This document shows positions 39,612 through 46,624 of a stretch of 58,421 nt of DNA, in pieces. Each line of letters begins with the position of its first letter. The first letter of the stretch is position 1. The notes under the pieces are model-generated. The model was not told where the DNA came from and did not search any database. It saw only the letters and a list, made by a program, of their open reading frames with translations. The stretch is from a virus. The translations under genes and the position numbers were made by a program. Location: IMG/VR virus record IMGVR_UViG_3300032284_001308, positions 1 through 58,421 of that record; one strand, 5' to 3'.

Positions 39612-40100
39612 ATGGAATCACAGGACGAGGTAAAGCGTATGTTCCCGCAGTTGGCGGTGACAAAGGTCGTGAAATCATCAACGACACTGACGACAACAGC
39701 GAAAGAAATTGAAGGCGTTAAAGGTTGTGTAGCGGCATGGTGGTTGCCAATCGGATTGACCAATGGAAACACCGGTCGCGGGTGGCATTGGGGATCGAAG
39801 CACAAGGAACGAAAAGCAATGGAATCGTTCCTGCGTGAATACTTCGGTGGGCAGCGAGTGCCGTTTGGGTTTCCAGTGTCGTTAGTAGTAACGCGGGTTC
39901 TCGGAAAGAATCAGCGGTTATGGGATAGCGATTCAGTTCTTCGCGGGAACTGGAAAGAGTTGCAGGACTCATTAGTGGCGGTCGGTTTTTTTCATGACGA
40001 CAGCCCGAAATGGATCAGCAACGTAATCGGACGGCAAGACGCAACGATGCGTGAATCGGGACCGGCAATCAACATCACGGTTATTAGGAGCGGAATGTGA
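39612..40100 (+). CDS. RusA-like Holliday junction resolvase
   Basis: 162 residues. The RusA core shows as GFPVSLVVTRVLGKNQRLWDSDSVLRGNWKELQDSLVAVGFFHDDSPKWISNVIG, with the acidic metal site (WDSD, DSL, HDD) and the W(I/V) strand after it. Resolves four-way junctions in phage recombination. The first ~55 residues are an extra Thr-rich part. ATGA/GTG coupling with the next gene. Confidence 0.8.
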   Translation: MESQDEVKRMFPQLAVTKVVKSSTTLTTTAKEIEGVKGCVAAWWLPIGLTNGNTGRGWHWGSKHKERKAMESFLREYFGGQRVPFGFPVSLVVTRVLGKNQRLWDSDSVLRGNWKELQDSLVAVGFFHDDSPKWISNVIGRQDATMRESGPAINITVIRSGM

Positions 40101-40480
40101 CACGGGAAGAGACGGCGAAACTGATCGAGTGGTATCGAAGGAACCTGCCAGCGATGGAGGCATATCGGGATGGGGTATCGATTGAATATGAATCGCACGC
40201 TATCAACGAATGGTGTGACGCGACCGCTCCCGGATGGGCTAAGGATTACGAATACCGCATCAAGCCAGCCCCAAAACTTCGGCCATACAACCGGGAGGAG
40301 TGCGAGGCGTTGGTGGGGAAGCCGTTGCGATTTCTCGCTGAAACAGACAAGCGTATCAGCATTGTGAACACAGTTGTTGGGTTGATGACACATGTTGCAA
40401 CGTGCGGAAAATATTTGCCAGAAGAACTATTGCGGTTTTTCGAGCATCTCGACGGCCAACCATGCGGGGTGGTGGAATGA
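40097..40480 (+). CDS. unknown protein after the resolvase
   Basis: 127 residues from GTG 40097. WYRRNLPAMEAYRDGVSIEYESHAINEWCDATAPGWAKDYEYRIKPAPK opens with a pattern seen in many small phage proteins that carry 'W.....W......YRIKP'. A helical C-terminus follows. It ends with ATGA overlap to the HTH gene. Function unknown. Confidence 0.6.
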   Translation: MTREETAKLIEWYRRNLPAMEAYRDGVSIEYESHAINEWCDATAPGWAKDYEYRIKPAPKLRPYNREECEALVGKPLRFLAETDKRISIVNTVVGLMTHVATCGKYLPEELLRFFEHLDGQPCGVVE

Positions 40481-40842
40481 CAAAAACCACAGACCGCAGC
40501 AGGGGCATCAATCGTCGATTGCCAATGTCGGCGATACTGACGGCAGAGAAAGCGAAAGCGATCATCCTGCGTGCTATCGAAGGAACGACATCGACCGAGC
40601 TTGCGACTGAATACGGAGTTGCCGACAGTACGATTCGCAACATCCTACGCGGGCAGGGATGGGCTAAACATACGGTTGAGGAACGGAAGGCATATCGGGC
40701 TAAGTATGGGACTTATGAGCCTCGATGCTCACCAAGTTCGATCCCGAATAAGACTGCGAGAGCGGTTTCGCGCGTGCCATCGAGTGCGGCTTGGGTGATG
40801 GTTTACGGGCCGGATGATGACGATGACCGATATGAGGATTGA
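40477..40842 (+). CDS. HTH protein with resolvase-type helix-turn-helix
   Basis: 121 residues from ATG 40477. The segment LTAEKAKAIILRAIEGTTSTELATEYGVADSTIRNILRGQGWAKHT is a clear trihelical HTH like those of resolvases and Hin-type proteins, here without a catalytic domain. The C-terminal half is disordered and ends in acidic DDDDDRYED. Probably a late-gene or operon regulator. Confidence 0.65.
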   Translation: MTKTTDRSRGINRRLPMSAILTAEKAKAIILRAIEGTTSTELATEYGVADSTIRNILRGQGWAKHTVEERKAYRAKYGTYEPRCSPSSIPNKTARAVSRVPSSAAWVMVYGPDDDDDRYED

Positions 40843-40844
40843 CC

Positions 40845-41126
40845 ATGCCACGTCAAGGCGACGAGAGCGGCATCCCGTGCGAGTGCGGGGGGATGCTGTT
40901 AGACATTCTCGACACTAAGCCACAGAACGAACACGCGAGGGTGCTTAGAATCCGCGAGTGCGACACTTGCGGCGGTCGTCAAAACACACGCGAAACTAAG
41001 TTTGGTCCATTGCGTCCGGGAGTTAAGCGTATAGATACGGCAGACCTCGATGAATATGGTATGAAGCGGTCAGATTCTTTTGGGCAGCGGACGTTTTCTG
41101 AGTTATTATCTGCATCAGGAGACTAA
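40845..41126 (+). CDS. zinc-ribbon protein, NrdR-like N-terminus
   Basis: 93 residues from ATG 40845 (GAGG seven bases upstream; a TTG at 40839 is less likely). PCECGGMLLDILDTK......VLRIRECDTCGGRQNTRET is a four-Cys ribbon like the NrdR zinc finger, without the ATP-cone. Such short ribbons in phages probably bind DNA or a polymerase. Confidence 0.6.
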   Translation: MPRQGDESGIPCECGGMLLDILDTKPQNEHARVLRIRECDTCGGRQNTRETKFGPLRPGVKRIDTADLDEYGMKRSDSFGQRTFSELLSASGD

Positions 41127-41128
41127 TC

Positions 41129-41557
41129 ATGTCAGCGATCAAACGCCACGCAGCAGCGATTGCCGAGCAGCCAACACGGGACGGCTACGGGTTCGCAATC
41201 TCGACGACGATCCTGCTGACGGTTGCGGAGTATGTGATTCCAGCAATCATCAAGTGCTGGATCAACAATCACGCGACGGCGGCGAACGCTGACCATGCCA
41301 GCGATCTGAAGTCTATCGCATCGGCTCAATGGATCGCGTCTCAACAAGAATACTCGACGTGGATTCTCGACCAGATGGAACCGCAGACACGGCACGCATT
41401 GCGACGGGCTGGAACGCGACATCCGAACGAGGATGAGATCAAAGCGTATTCGTCAGCGATTCTCGACGATGCACGGCTCGGGAACGTCGAGGACATTCGC
41501 GCGGACATCGGCGAGGTTCTGACGGAAGTGGCGACGGTCGATTTGGGGAATTCGTGA
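41129..41557 (+). CDS. protein with one membrane span, unknown
   Basis: 142 residues. A short basic start, one hydrophobic span (GFAISTTILLTVAEYVIPAIIKCWI, about residues 21-45), then a helical polar part (QWIASQQEYSTWILDQMEPQTRHALRRAG). It marks the beginning of a run of membrane-linked genes continuing to 46582. GGAG ribosome site. No family. Confidence 0.55.
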   Translation: MSAIKRHAAAIAEQPTRDGYGFAISTTILLTVAEYVIPAIIKCWINNHATAANADHASDLKSIASAQWIASQQEYSTWILDQMEPQTRHALRRAGTRHPNEDEIKAYSSAILDDARLGNVEDIRADIGEVLTEVATVDLGNS

Positions 41558-41748
41558 TGCCTATCTGCAATGTGTGCTCCGAAGACAAAGTCATTCAGAG
41601 TGGAGGAATGTGTCACGCTTGTTACGGAAGAAAATGGAGAGCGGCACACCCAGAAAATGTTGCAAAGCACAAGCAAACACAAGAAGAAAAATTGACAGGC
41701 ACGAAGCGACAACGCACGTTCCGTCGTAAATCGTGGCTAAATGGTTGA
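41557..41748 (+). CDS. small zinc-finger protein
   Basis: 63 residues from ATG 41557 overlapping the previous TGA. CNVCSEDKVIQSGGMCHACYGRKWRAAHPE: a Cys-x2-Cys...Cys-x2-Cys knuckle followed by a basic tail (KRQRTFRRKSW). This type is common in phage genomes and likely binds nucleic acid. Confidence 0.6.
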   Translation: MPICNVCSEDKVIQSGGMCHACYGRKWRAAHPENVAKHKQTQEEKLTGTKRQRTFRRKSWLNG

Positions 41749-41769
41749 TATCAAAAAGGACGTTTGAAA

Positions 41770-42003
41770 ATGGCAGTAAGCAGCGAACAGATTTTGGATT
41801 TCCTGGCGGAAGTGAATAAGGATCTTCCGGAGGTCGTCGATTTCGTGAATGAGTTGGAATCGAATACGGCATTGAATGCGAAGTTGATTGCCGCGTTTCC
41901 ATTGTTGAAAACAGCCGAAGACGCATTGCCGATCATCCAAAGTCGAATCGGTTTTTTTCAGCGGTTTGCGGCTGCGATCCTGAAATTCTGGCCAGCGTCT
42001 TGA
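41770..42003 (+). CDS. small helical protein, unknown
   Basis: 77 residues from ATG 41770 (AAAAAGGACG upstream). Helices EQILDFLAEVNKDLPEVVDFVNELE and AEDALPIIQSRIGFFQRFAAAILKFW, the last one hydrophobic and possibly membrane-touching. Its TGA overlaps a TTG of the next gene. It heads the protease cluster. Function unknown. Confidence 0.5.
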   Translation: MAVSSEQILDFLAEVNKDLPEVVDFVNELESNTALNAKLIAAFPLLKTAEDALPIIQSRIGFFQRFAAAILKFWPAS

Positions 42004-42014
42004 AAGAGATTGAG

Positions 42015-42824
42015 ATGTCAACCGGACCAGTAACGCCGAAAACTGAACCGATAATCCAGCCGTGGATGAACACGTTGCTTGGATTGGCGGTCGCGGCGTA
42101 CACGGCATACGTTCACGCATCGATTCAGGTTGTCGTTCCGACTCCCGACGTGAAGCCCGCGCCGGTTGTCGATCCGCACGGACTGACGATCACGGACAGG
42201 CACGGCAACACGATCACGGACACGGTTGACGCTGGGCATCAGTTCACAATCGACGGGTCTGCGGGAACGACACTGACGCCAATTCCGAGCGTTGCTGACG
42301 ATGCCGATATCACTGAGGTCAGCGACTCCAGGCTGATTTGCACGATGCGAAACGGTTGCAAACTTCAGATCGTCGTGACGGGTGCGGGTAAACCTTCGGT
42401 AATCGCGGTGACGTGCAATCATGCTCCGAATCCTCCACCAGTCGATCCAGTGAAGCCGGTTGTTGATCCGACTCCGAAACCATCAGGGGCCGTTCGTGTC
42501 GTCATATTCAAGGACGCGTTAGGCAAAGCTCTCACGAAAGATCAGGTCGCGGCGATTGGTTCCACAAAGATGAAAGCGTTACTTGACGAGCGATGTGCTA
42601 AGGATGCGGCGGGGCTTCCGGCGTGGCACGTTTGGGATAAGGACATCACGCCACCAGACGCGTGGGCAAAATTGGTCACGGCGACACGATCAGAGATCGC
42701 ATCGAAGAATCTCGACTTTCCCATTCTGGCAATCGAGGTCGGTAACACGCTGCATCTGTATGAGATCACGAACGAGACTGCGGTTCTGAATACACTCAAT
42801 TCTGTATTCGGGGAGGCGACGTGA
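42015..42824 (+). CDS. membrane-anchored protein with Pro-rich linker
   Basis: 269 residues from ATG 42015 (AGAG six bases upstream). One N-terminal membrane span (MNTLLGLAVAAYTAYVHASIQVVV, about 19-42), a beta domain (GLTITDRHGNTITDTVDAGHQFTIDGS), a cysteine pair (ICTMRNGCKL), a Pro/Val linker (PVDPVKPVVDPTPKPS) and a C-terminal alpha/beta domain (VRVVIFKDALGKAL...). Span first and domains after suggest N-in, C-out topology. It overlaps the papain-like gene, so the two are coupled. No known family. Confidence 0.6.
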   Translation: MSTGPVTPKTEPIIQPWMNTLLGLAVAAYTAYVHASIQVVVPTPDVKPAPVVDPHGLTITDRHGNTITDTVDAGHQFTIDGSAGTTLTPIPSVADDADITEVSDSRLICTMRNGCKLQIVVTGAGKPSVIAVTCNHAPNPPPVDPVKPVVDPTPKPSGAVRVVIFKDALGKALTKDQVAAIGSTKMKALLDERCAKDAAGLPAWHVWDKDITPPDAWAKLVTATRSEIASKNLDFPILAIEVGNTLHLYEITNETAVLNTLNSVFGEAT

Positions 42825-43588
42825 CCGAACTCGTTATCAACGACGATACGCATTGGCGAGAATACCACCCGCAGATACAGGGATTTGGTACAGGGTGGGA
42901 AAAAGCTGCGGACGTTGGCTATGGTGCGACAGCAGAGCCATTCCCGGACTCGTTGTTGTTGCCGTGGGATGAGATCAATCGACGGGCAGCGGAACGGGAA
43001 GCGACACAAACGCAACTGTCTCACAAGATTCGTGCGGCGGGGATGAAACCGCTCAATCAGCAAAACACGAATTTTTGCTTCGCGAACGCTCCGACAAATT
43101 GCGTCCGAATCTTGACGCTGTTGGCGAATCAACCGTTAGTCGAACTGTCTGCGGCGTCGGTTGGTTGCACGGTCACCGGATTCCGCAACGTCGGCGGATG
43201 GGCAAAAGACGCTCTCGATGTGATCCGAACGAAAGGCATCGTCCCGATTCAATACTGGCCATTGAACGCGATCAGCCAGCAATACAACACGACAGCGAAC
43301 TGGGCGAAAGCAGCGCCGTTCAAGGTCGATAAATGGATCGTGCTGGAGCAAGGAAACCTACAACAGCGGGCATCGTTGAACGTGCAAGATATTCCTGTCG
43401 CGGTCGCTTATGACTGGTGGGGTCACGAGGTTACTGGTTGCGATTACCTTCCCGATGGATCGTTCCGAGACTGGAACTCGTGGGGGCCAACATACGGCGA
43501 CAACGGTTTCTTCCTTGTGCAAGGTAATCGACGTGTATTCGCGGACGGAATCGCGGCGTTATCGGTCACAGGAGGGCTTTCGGTATGA
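42821..43588 (+). CDS. papain-like cysteine protease (C1 type)
   Basis: 255 residues from GTG 42821. Catalytic elements are in papain order: Gln80/81 and Cys86 in NQQNTNFCFANA, His202 in WWGHEVTGCDYL, Asn219 in RDWNSWGPTYGDNGFFLV, the last being the hallmark 'NSWG...G..G(Y/F)' of C1 peptidases. No signal peptide is seen, so it acts inside, is released by lysis or rides in the virion. Coupled on both sides (GTGA, ATGA). Possible roles: wall or surface proteolysis at lysis, or processing of phage or host proteins. Confidence 0.82.
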   Translation: MTELVINDDTHWREYHPQIQGFGTGWEKAADVGYGATAEPFPDSLLLPWDEINRRAAEREATQTQLSHKIRAAGMKPLNQQNTNFCFANAPTNCVRILTLLANQPLVELSAASVGCTVTGFRNVGGWAKDALDVIRTKGIVPIQYWPLNAISQQYNTTANWAKAAPFKVDKWIVLEQGNLQQRASLNVQDIPVAVAYDWWGHEVTGCDYLPDGSFRDWNSWGPTYGDNGFFLVQGNRRVFADGIAALSVTGGLSV

Positions 43589-43791
43589 GCAACCAAAAAC
43601 CATTCGGCGGCATCCTGTGCGGTGACGTGCTGTTCTATTACTGCCAGTTCAGCAATGTGAACGTGTCGTTCACGGCGAACTATCCAGCGGTGACGGTAGT
43701 GAATGGACTGTATACGCAAGTGATTAACGGTCGATCATCGCGCGGGGCTGACGTGATTGTTCCTGTCGGTAAGGTGCTCAGAAAAGAATGA
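43585..43791 (+). CDS. small beta protein, unknown
   Basis: 68 residues (ATGA overlap with the protease). KPFGGILCGDVLFYYCQFSNVNVSFTANYPAVTVVNGLYTQVINGRSSRGADVIVPVGKVL reads as beta strands with two cysteines. The size and coupling to the protease would suit a propeptide-like inhibitor or chaperone, but this is inferred. Confidence 0.5.
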   Translation: MSNQKPFGGILCGDVLFYYCQFSNVNVSFTANYPAVTVVNGLYTQVINGRSSRGADVIVPVGKVLRKE

Positions 43792-43848
43792 TCGAGGCGA
43801 CGAAAACGGCGGAACGGCTGATCGTGAAGTTTTGCAGGAGGCGGCAAC

Positions 43849-44817
43849 ATGCGGAAAACCATCGGAAATGTCGTGATAGGATTCACGATGTTTGCTTGCC
43901 AGTGCCTTGCTGCCGATCCGGTCGTGATCGTGCATCGCGGCTACGAAACGCAAGTCCACACGGCATCGAAACCGGACGTGATGCGGTACGCGGTCAAACT
44001 TCAGGCGGGGCATCGTGAGATGCTCGCAAGCGGCGTCAATGTCGCGGGCGGCATCGTGACGTGTGCCCATGTCGTTGATGGATTCAAAACATTCACGGTC
44101 GATTGTGACGGCGAGCGAGCGACGGCAACTGTCGCGCGGGTCGATAAAGAGCACGACCTCGCATTCATGACGGTCACATGGGCGAAACCGCATCCGGTCG
44201 CGGTGATTGCCACGAGCGGGCCAGCGGCGAAAGATACGATCCAATCTGCGGGACGGCATCGCGACGGGCTTCTGACGCTCGAATCGCACACGTATTTACG
44301 GACGGAAAACGGCGAGTATCTGTACTCGAATCCGCCACAAGAGGGACGCAGCGGAAGCGGAATCTTCAACGCGAACGGTCAGCTTGTCGGGATCGTGCTC
44401 GGGAAGATCGTTGACGAGGAGCCATTTATCGGGCGGTCGGCAACTGTTGAACAAATTCGCGGGATCGTTGGCGTTGGATCGTCCGGTTTAACCTGGGGAA
44501 CGGAATACAACGCGGCATTATTGGAGCGGTCGAAAGCGGAGAACAGGCCGATCCTGGTCATGCTCACGGCTAAATGGTGCATTCCCTGCAAGCAATTGAA
44601 GCAGACTCTCGAATCGATGGACCTGGACGGATATTTGCCGATCCTGATCGATACGGACGAGCAAAAGAACATAGCGGCGGCGTTTGGCGTTACGTCGATT
44701 CCGGTGATTCAGGTTGTCACACCAGACGCGAAGCTAGGCAAGCGGCTTGTCGGGAATCAATCGGCGGAAACATTGGAGAAAGAACTAACGGTCAGTGTCA
44801 CCCGCTCTAATAGGTAG
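43849..44817 (+). CDS. exported trypsin-like protease fused to thioredoxin
   Basis: 322 residues. A signal peptide (MRKTIGNVVIGFTMFACQCLAAD, cut near AA-D) leads to the periplasm or outside. The trypsin-like/HtrA-type domain has His74 (VTCAHVVDG), Asp103 (EHDLAFMTV) and Ser168 (EGRSGSGIF). From about residue 228 comes a thioredoxin fold with active site WCIPCK (Cys254, Cys257) and cis-Pro285 (TSIPVIQ). GGAGG precedes ATG 43849. A disulfide reductase joined to a protease would open and cut disulfide-bonded proteins. No PDZ domain. I do not know this fusion from other phages. Confidence 0.85.
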   Translation: MRKTIGNVVIGFTMFACQCLAADPVVIVHRGYETQVHTASKPDVMRYAVKLQAGHREMLASGVNVAGGIVTCAHVVDGFKTFTVDCDGERATATVARVDKEHDLAFMTVTWAKPHPVAVIATSGPAAKDTIQSAGRHRDGLLTLESHTYLRTENGEYLYSNPPQEGRSGSGIFNANGQLVGIVLGKIVDEEPFIGRSATVEQIRGIVGVGSSGLTWGTEYNAALLERSKAENRPILVMLTAKWCIPCKQLKQTLESMDLDGYLPILIDTDEQKNIAAAFGVTSIPVIQVVTPDAKLGKRLVGNQSAETLEKELTVSVTRSNR

Positions 44818-44893
44818 CGGCGACGGATCTGAGGATCGGACCGAGCCGTGATTAGGTGGGACTTTCGCGGCTGAATTTGAGGGGGAGTGAGAA

Positions 44894-45301
44894 ATGTTGG
44901 ATTCACTATTAGCGTTCATGGGATTAAGAATGAGACCATCACAGGGCGACATCGACCGCGACCAGGAATCGCCGTTGGTGGTCGGGTTGCGTGCGACGAT
45001 GACGACGCAGAAGGAATCCATCGAGTTCTGGCAGAAGGAAGCGAAACAACTCGACTTCGATCTCAAGGACAAGGAAACAGAAAACGCCAAACTCCGAAAC
45101 GCACTCACAAACGCGGACAAGTGCGAGCGTGTGAGGCTGGAGCAATTGCGGGAAATACAAGCGGCGAACGATGCCTTAGTGTCAGCACTCGACGACATTG
45201 CCGAACGTGCGAAATCCGTCAAGAGCAGTATCGACGGAATAGCGGTTGAGCCTTATGATACGCGGGGAATTATCGACACTAAGAGTTATGGAAGCGACTG
45301 A
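44894..45301 (+). CDS. coiled-coil protein, unknown
   Basis: 135 residues with a strong GGGGGAGTGAG site. A hydrophobic start (MLDSLLAFMGLRM) is followed by a long coiled coil (LRATMTTQKESIEFWQKEAKQLDFDLKDKETENAKLRNALTNADKCERVRLEQLREIQAANDAL). The start could be membrane-associated. It sits in the membrane cluster; spanin-like or structural roles are possible. Confidence 0.55.
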   Translation: MLDSLLAFMGLRMRPSQGDIDRDQESPLVVGLRATMTTQKESIEFWQKEAKQLDFDLKDKETENAKLRNALTNADKCERVRLEQLREIQAANDALVSALDDIAERAKSVKSSIDGIAVEPYDTRGIIDTKSYGSD

Positions 45302-45335
45302 TCGAACCTCTTTTACACACAGTTAGGGGGTGATC

Positions 45336-45638
45336 GTGAATCTGTGGACGTGGTGGCGAACTCTTGCTGCCGACATTTGGACTCTACGACAAAGGACGAA
45401 TCAGATGAGCGAAGTTGTTACAGCACTCAAAGCCGAATTCGAAGCCTACAAAGCCGACGTTGATAAGCGAGATAACGACCGACTCGCAAAAATCACTGAC
45501 CTTGGTGATACAATCGCTTCCCTCGAAAGCAAGATCGCGAACCTGCCATTGCCGGAAGTCGAAGTCGCCGAAGTTCAGGCGGTCCTCGAAGAAGTCAAAA
45601 CGGCACACGCGGCACTGAATCCAGCCGAACCGGCGTAA
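45336..45638 (+). CDS. coiled-coil protein with aromatic start
   Basis: 100 residues from GTG 45336 (AGGGGG five bases upstream; ATG 45405 is a shorter option). MNLWTWWRTLAADIWTLRQR is an amphipathic, membrane-seeking start, followed by a coiled coil (VVTALKAEFEAYKADVDKRDNDRLAKITDLGDTIASLESKIANL). Resembles small phage proteins encoded near lysis genes. The palindrome copy 4 lies 14 bases after it. Confidence 0.5.
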   Translation: MNLWTWWRTLAADIWTLRQRTNQMSEVVTALKAEFEAYKADVDKRDNDRLAKITDLGDTIASLESKIANLPLPEVEVAEVQAVLEEVKTAHAALNPAEPA

Positions 45639-45652
45639 TCCTTCCGCTGTTT

Positions 45653-45670
45653 TGTATAAAATTTTAGACA
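45653..45670. repeat. 18-bp palindrome, copy 4 (one mismatch)
   Basis: TGTATAAAATTTTAGACA; the left arm has A in place of C. It lies between the stop at 45638 and the start at 45687, again downstream of a gene end. Confidence 0.65.
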
Positions 45671-45686
45671 TTTGCAGGGCCGCAAC

Positions 45687-46025
45687 ATGGCTGAAGAACA
45701 ACATGCCGTTATCGTCGATTCATTTTCACCGTGGGAACGTCGGTTAGAGAAGCACGGCTGGCCGACATTGCTGCTGCTTATTGTCGGGCTTGTCGCGTGG
45801 CGGTTTTCGGACTGGTTTCAGCCGAAAGTAGACGAAGCGATCACAAAGCACTTCACGTTCATGGAAGCCGTCAAGAATACGCAGGAAAAACAGGCAGAAA
45901 ACGGGTCTGTTCTCGCAACTCAACAAACCAAGATCGGCGATATTCTGGAGAGACAGGAACGCCGAACAGAAGAAATGGCCGACAGGATCAAGGACGTTCA
46001 CAAAACACTCGTTAAGCCGAACTAA
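45687..46025 (+). CDS. one-span membrane protein with coiled coil
   Basis: 112 residues from ATG 45687. After a polar N-terminus comes one span (WPTLLLLIVGLVAWRFSDWF, about residues 25-44) and then a helical part with a coiled coil (VKNTQEKQAENGSVLATQQTKIGDILERQERRTEEMADRIKD). This shape occurs in holins and spanin-like proteins. Stop overlaps the next start (TAATG). Confidence 0.55.
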   Translation: MAEEQHAVIVDSFSPWERRLEKHGWPTLLLLIVGLVAWRFSDWFQPKVDEAITKHFTFMEAVKNTQEKQAENGSVLATQQTKIGDILERQERRTEEMADRIKDVHKTLVKPN

Positions 46026-46279
46026 TGCCAATACGTGCGGGCCGTCCTTTACGACTTGAGTTGTACGGTCTCGCGGTTGCAGGGACGGTAGTATGCTTTT
46101 GGTTGAGCGATAGGATTCGAGTTCAGTCAGAGATTCAGAAAAAGATCGTCAGCGAATTAGAGCGTCCGAACATTGTCCAAAACAACAATCAACAAGTGAC
46201 AATTGAATCGGACGCGATGAAACTTGCACGAGAGATTTTGATAAAGGAAGACAATGGCAACATGCCAGGAACTAAATGA
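46025..46279 (+). CDS. one-span membrane protein, unknown
   Basis: 84 residues. A short basic start (MPIRAGRPLRLELYG), a span (LAVAGTVVCFWLSDRI), then a polar helix with NNNQQ. ATGA-style overlap with the gene before, and its 3' end overlaps the next by 26 bases. Candidate holin, antiholin or spanin part. Confidence 0.5.
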   Translation: MPIRAGRPLRLELYGLAVAGTVVCFWLSDRIRVQSEIQKKIVSELERPNIVQNNNQQVTIESDAMKLAREILIKEDNGNMPGTK

Positions 46280-46493
46280 TCAGATGACGGCTGCACAAAA
46301 CGCAATCATCGCTCAGCAGGGCGTGGTGAGAGCAAAGCACGCGTTCACATTGGCGCAAATGGCGTTGTATGGGGCAGCGATGAATGACGAAAACGCGGCA
46401 CTGACGACGCTGAACCAATTGAATCAGGATCTTCAAAACATCCAGATGCAAATGTGGATGCAAAACTGTCCGTTTCAATCGGGGCAGGCGTGA
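46254..46493 (+). CDS. small helical protein, unknown
   Basis: 79 residues; Gln/Ala/Met-rich helices (ELNDQMTAAQNAIIAQQGVV, AFTLAQMALYGAAMNDENAAL, QDLQNIQMQMWMQNCPF). It overlaps genes on both sides and ends in a GTGA junction. Possibly cytoplasmic partner of the membrane peptides. Confidence 0.5.
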   Translation: MATCQELNDQMTAAQNAIIAQQGVVRAKHAFTLAQMALYGAAMNDENAALTTLNQLNQDLQNIQMQMWMQNCPFQSGQA

Positions 46494-46582
46494 AGTCGCT
46501 TCTCGGCAAAATGCTGGACCTGCTGGTGATGGTCGCGATAGTGGCTGCGGCGATGACGATCCTTTTTGGAATGTGTACGTGA
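46490..46582 (+). CDS. 30-residue membrane peptide
   Basis: GTG 46490 overlaps the previous TGA; MKSLLGKMLDLLVMVAIVAA continues to a short hydrophobic end (MTILFGMCT). An amphipathic start and one membrane span fit a pinholin-like or small regulatory peptide. Confidence 0.45.
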   Translation: MKSLLGKMLDLLVMVAIVAAAMTILFGMCT

Positions 46583-46624
46583 AGGAAAACGATCATCCAT
46601 GCTCTCGACTGGCTGGGATGGATC

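Noticed and set aside
43788-44018. 76-codon frame overlapping the protease-thioredoxin start
   Set aside because: It runs out of frame through the signal peptide and protease domain; composition is Arg/Cys/His-rich. At most a short coupling peptide.
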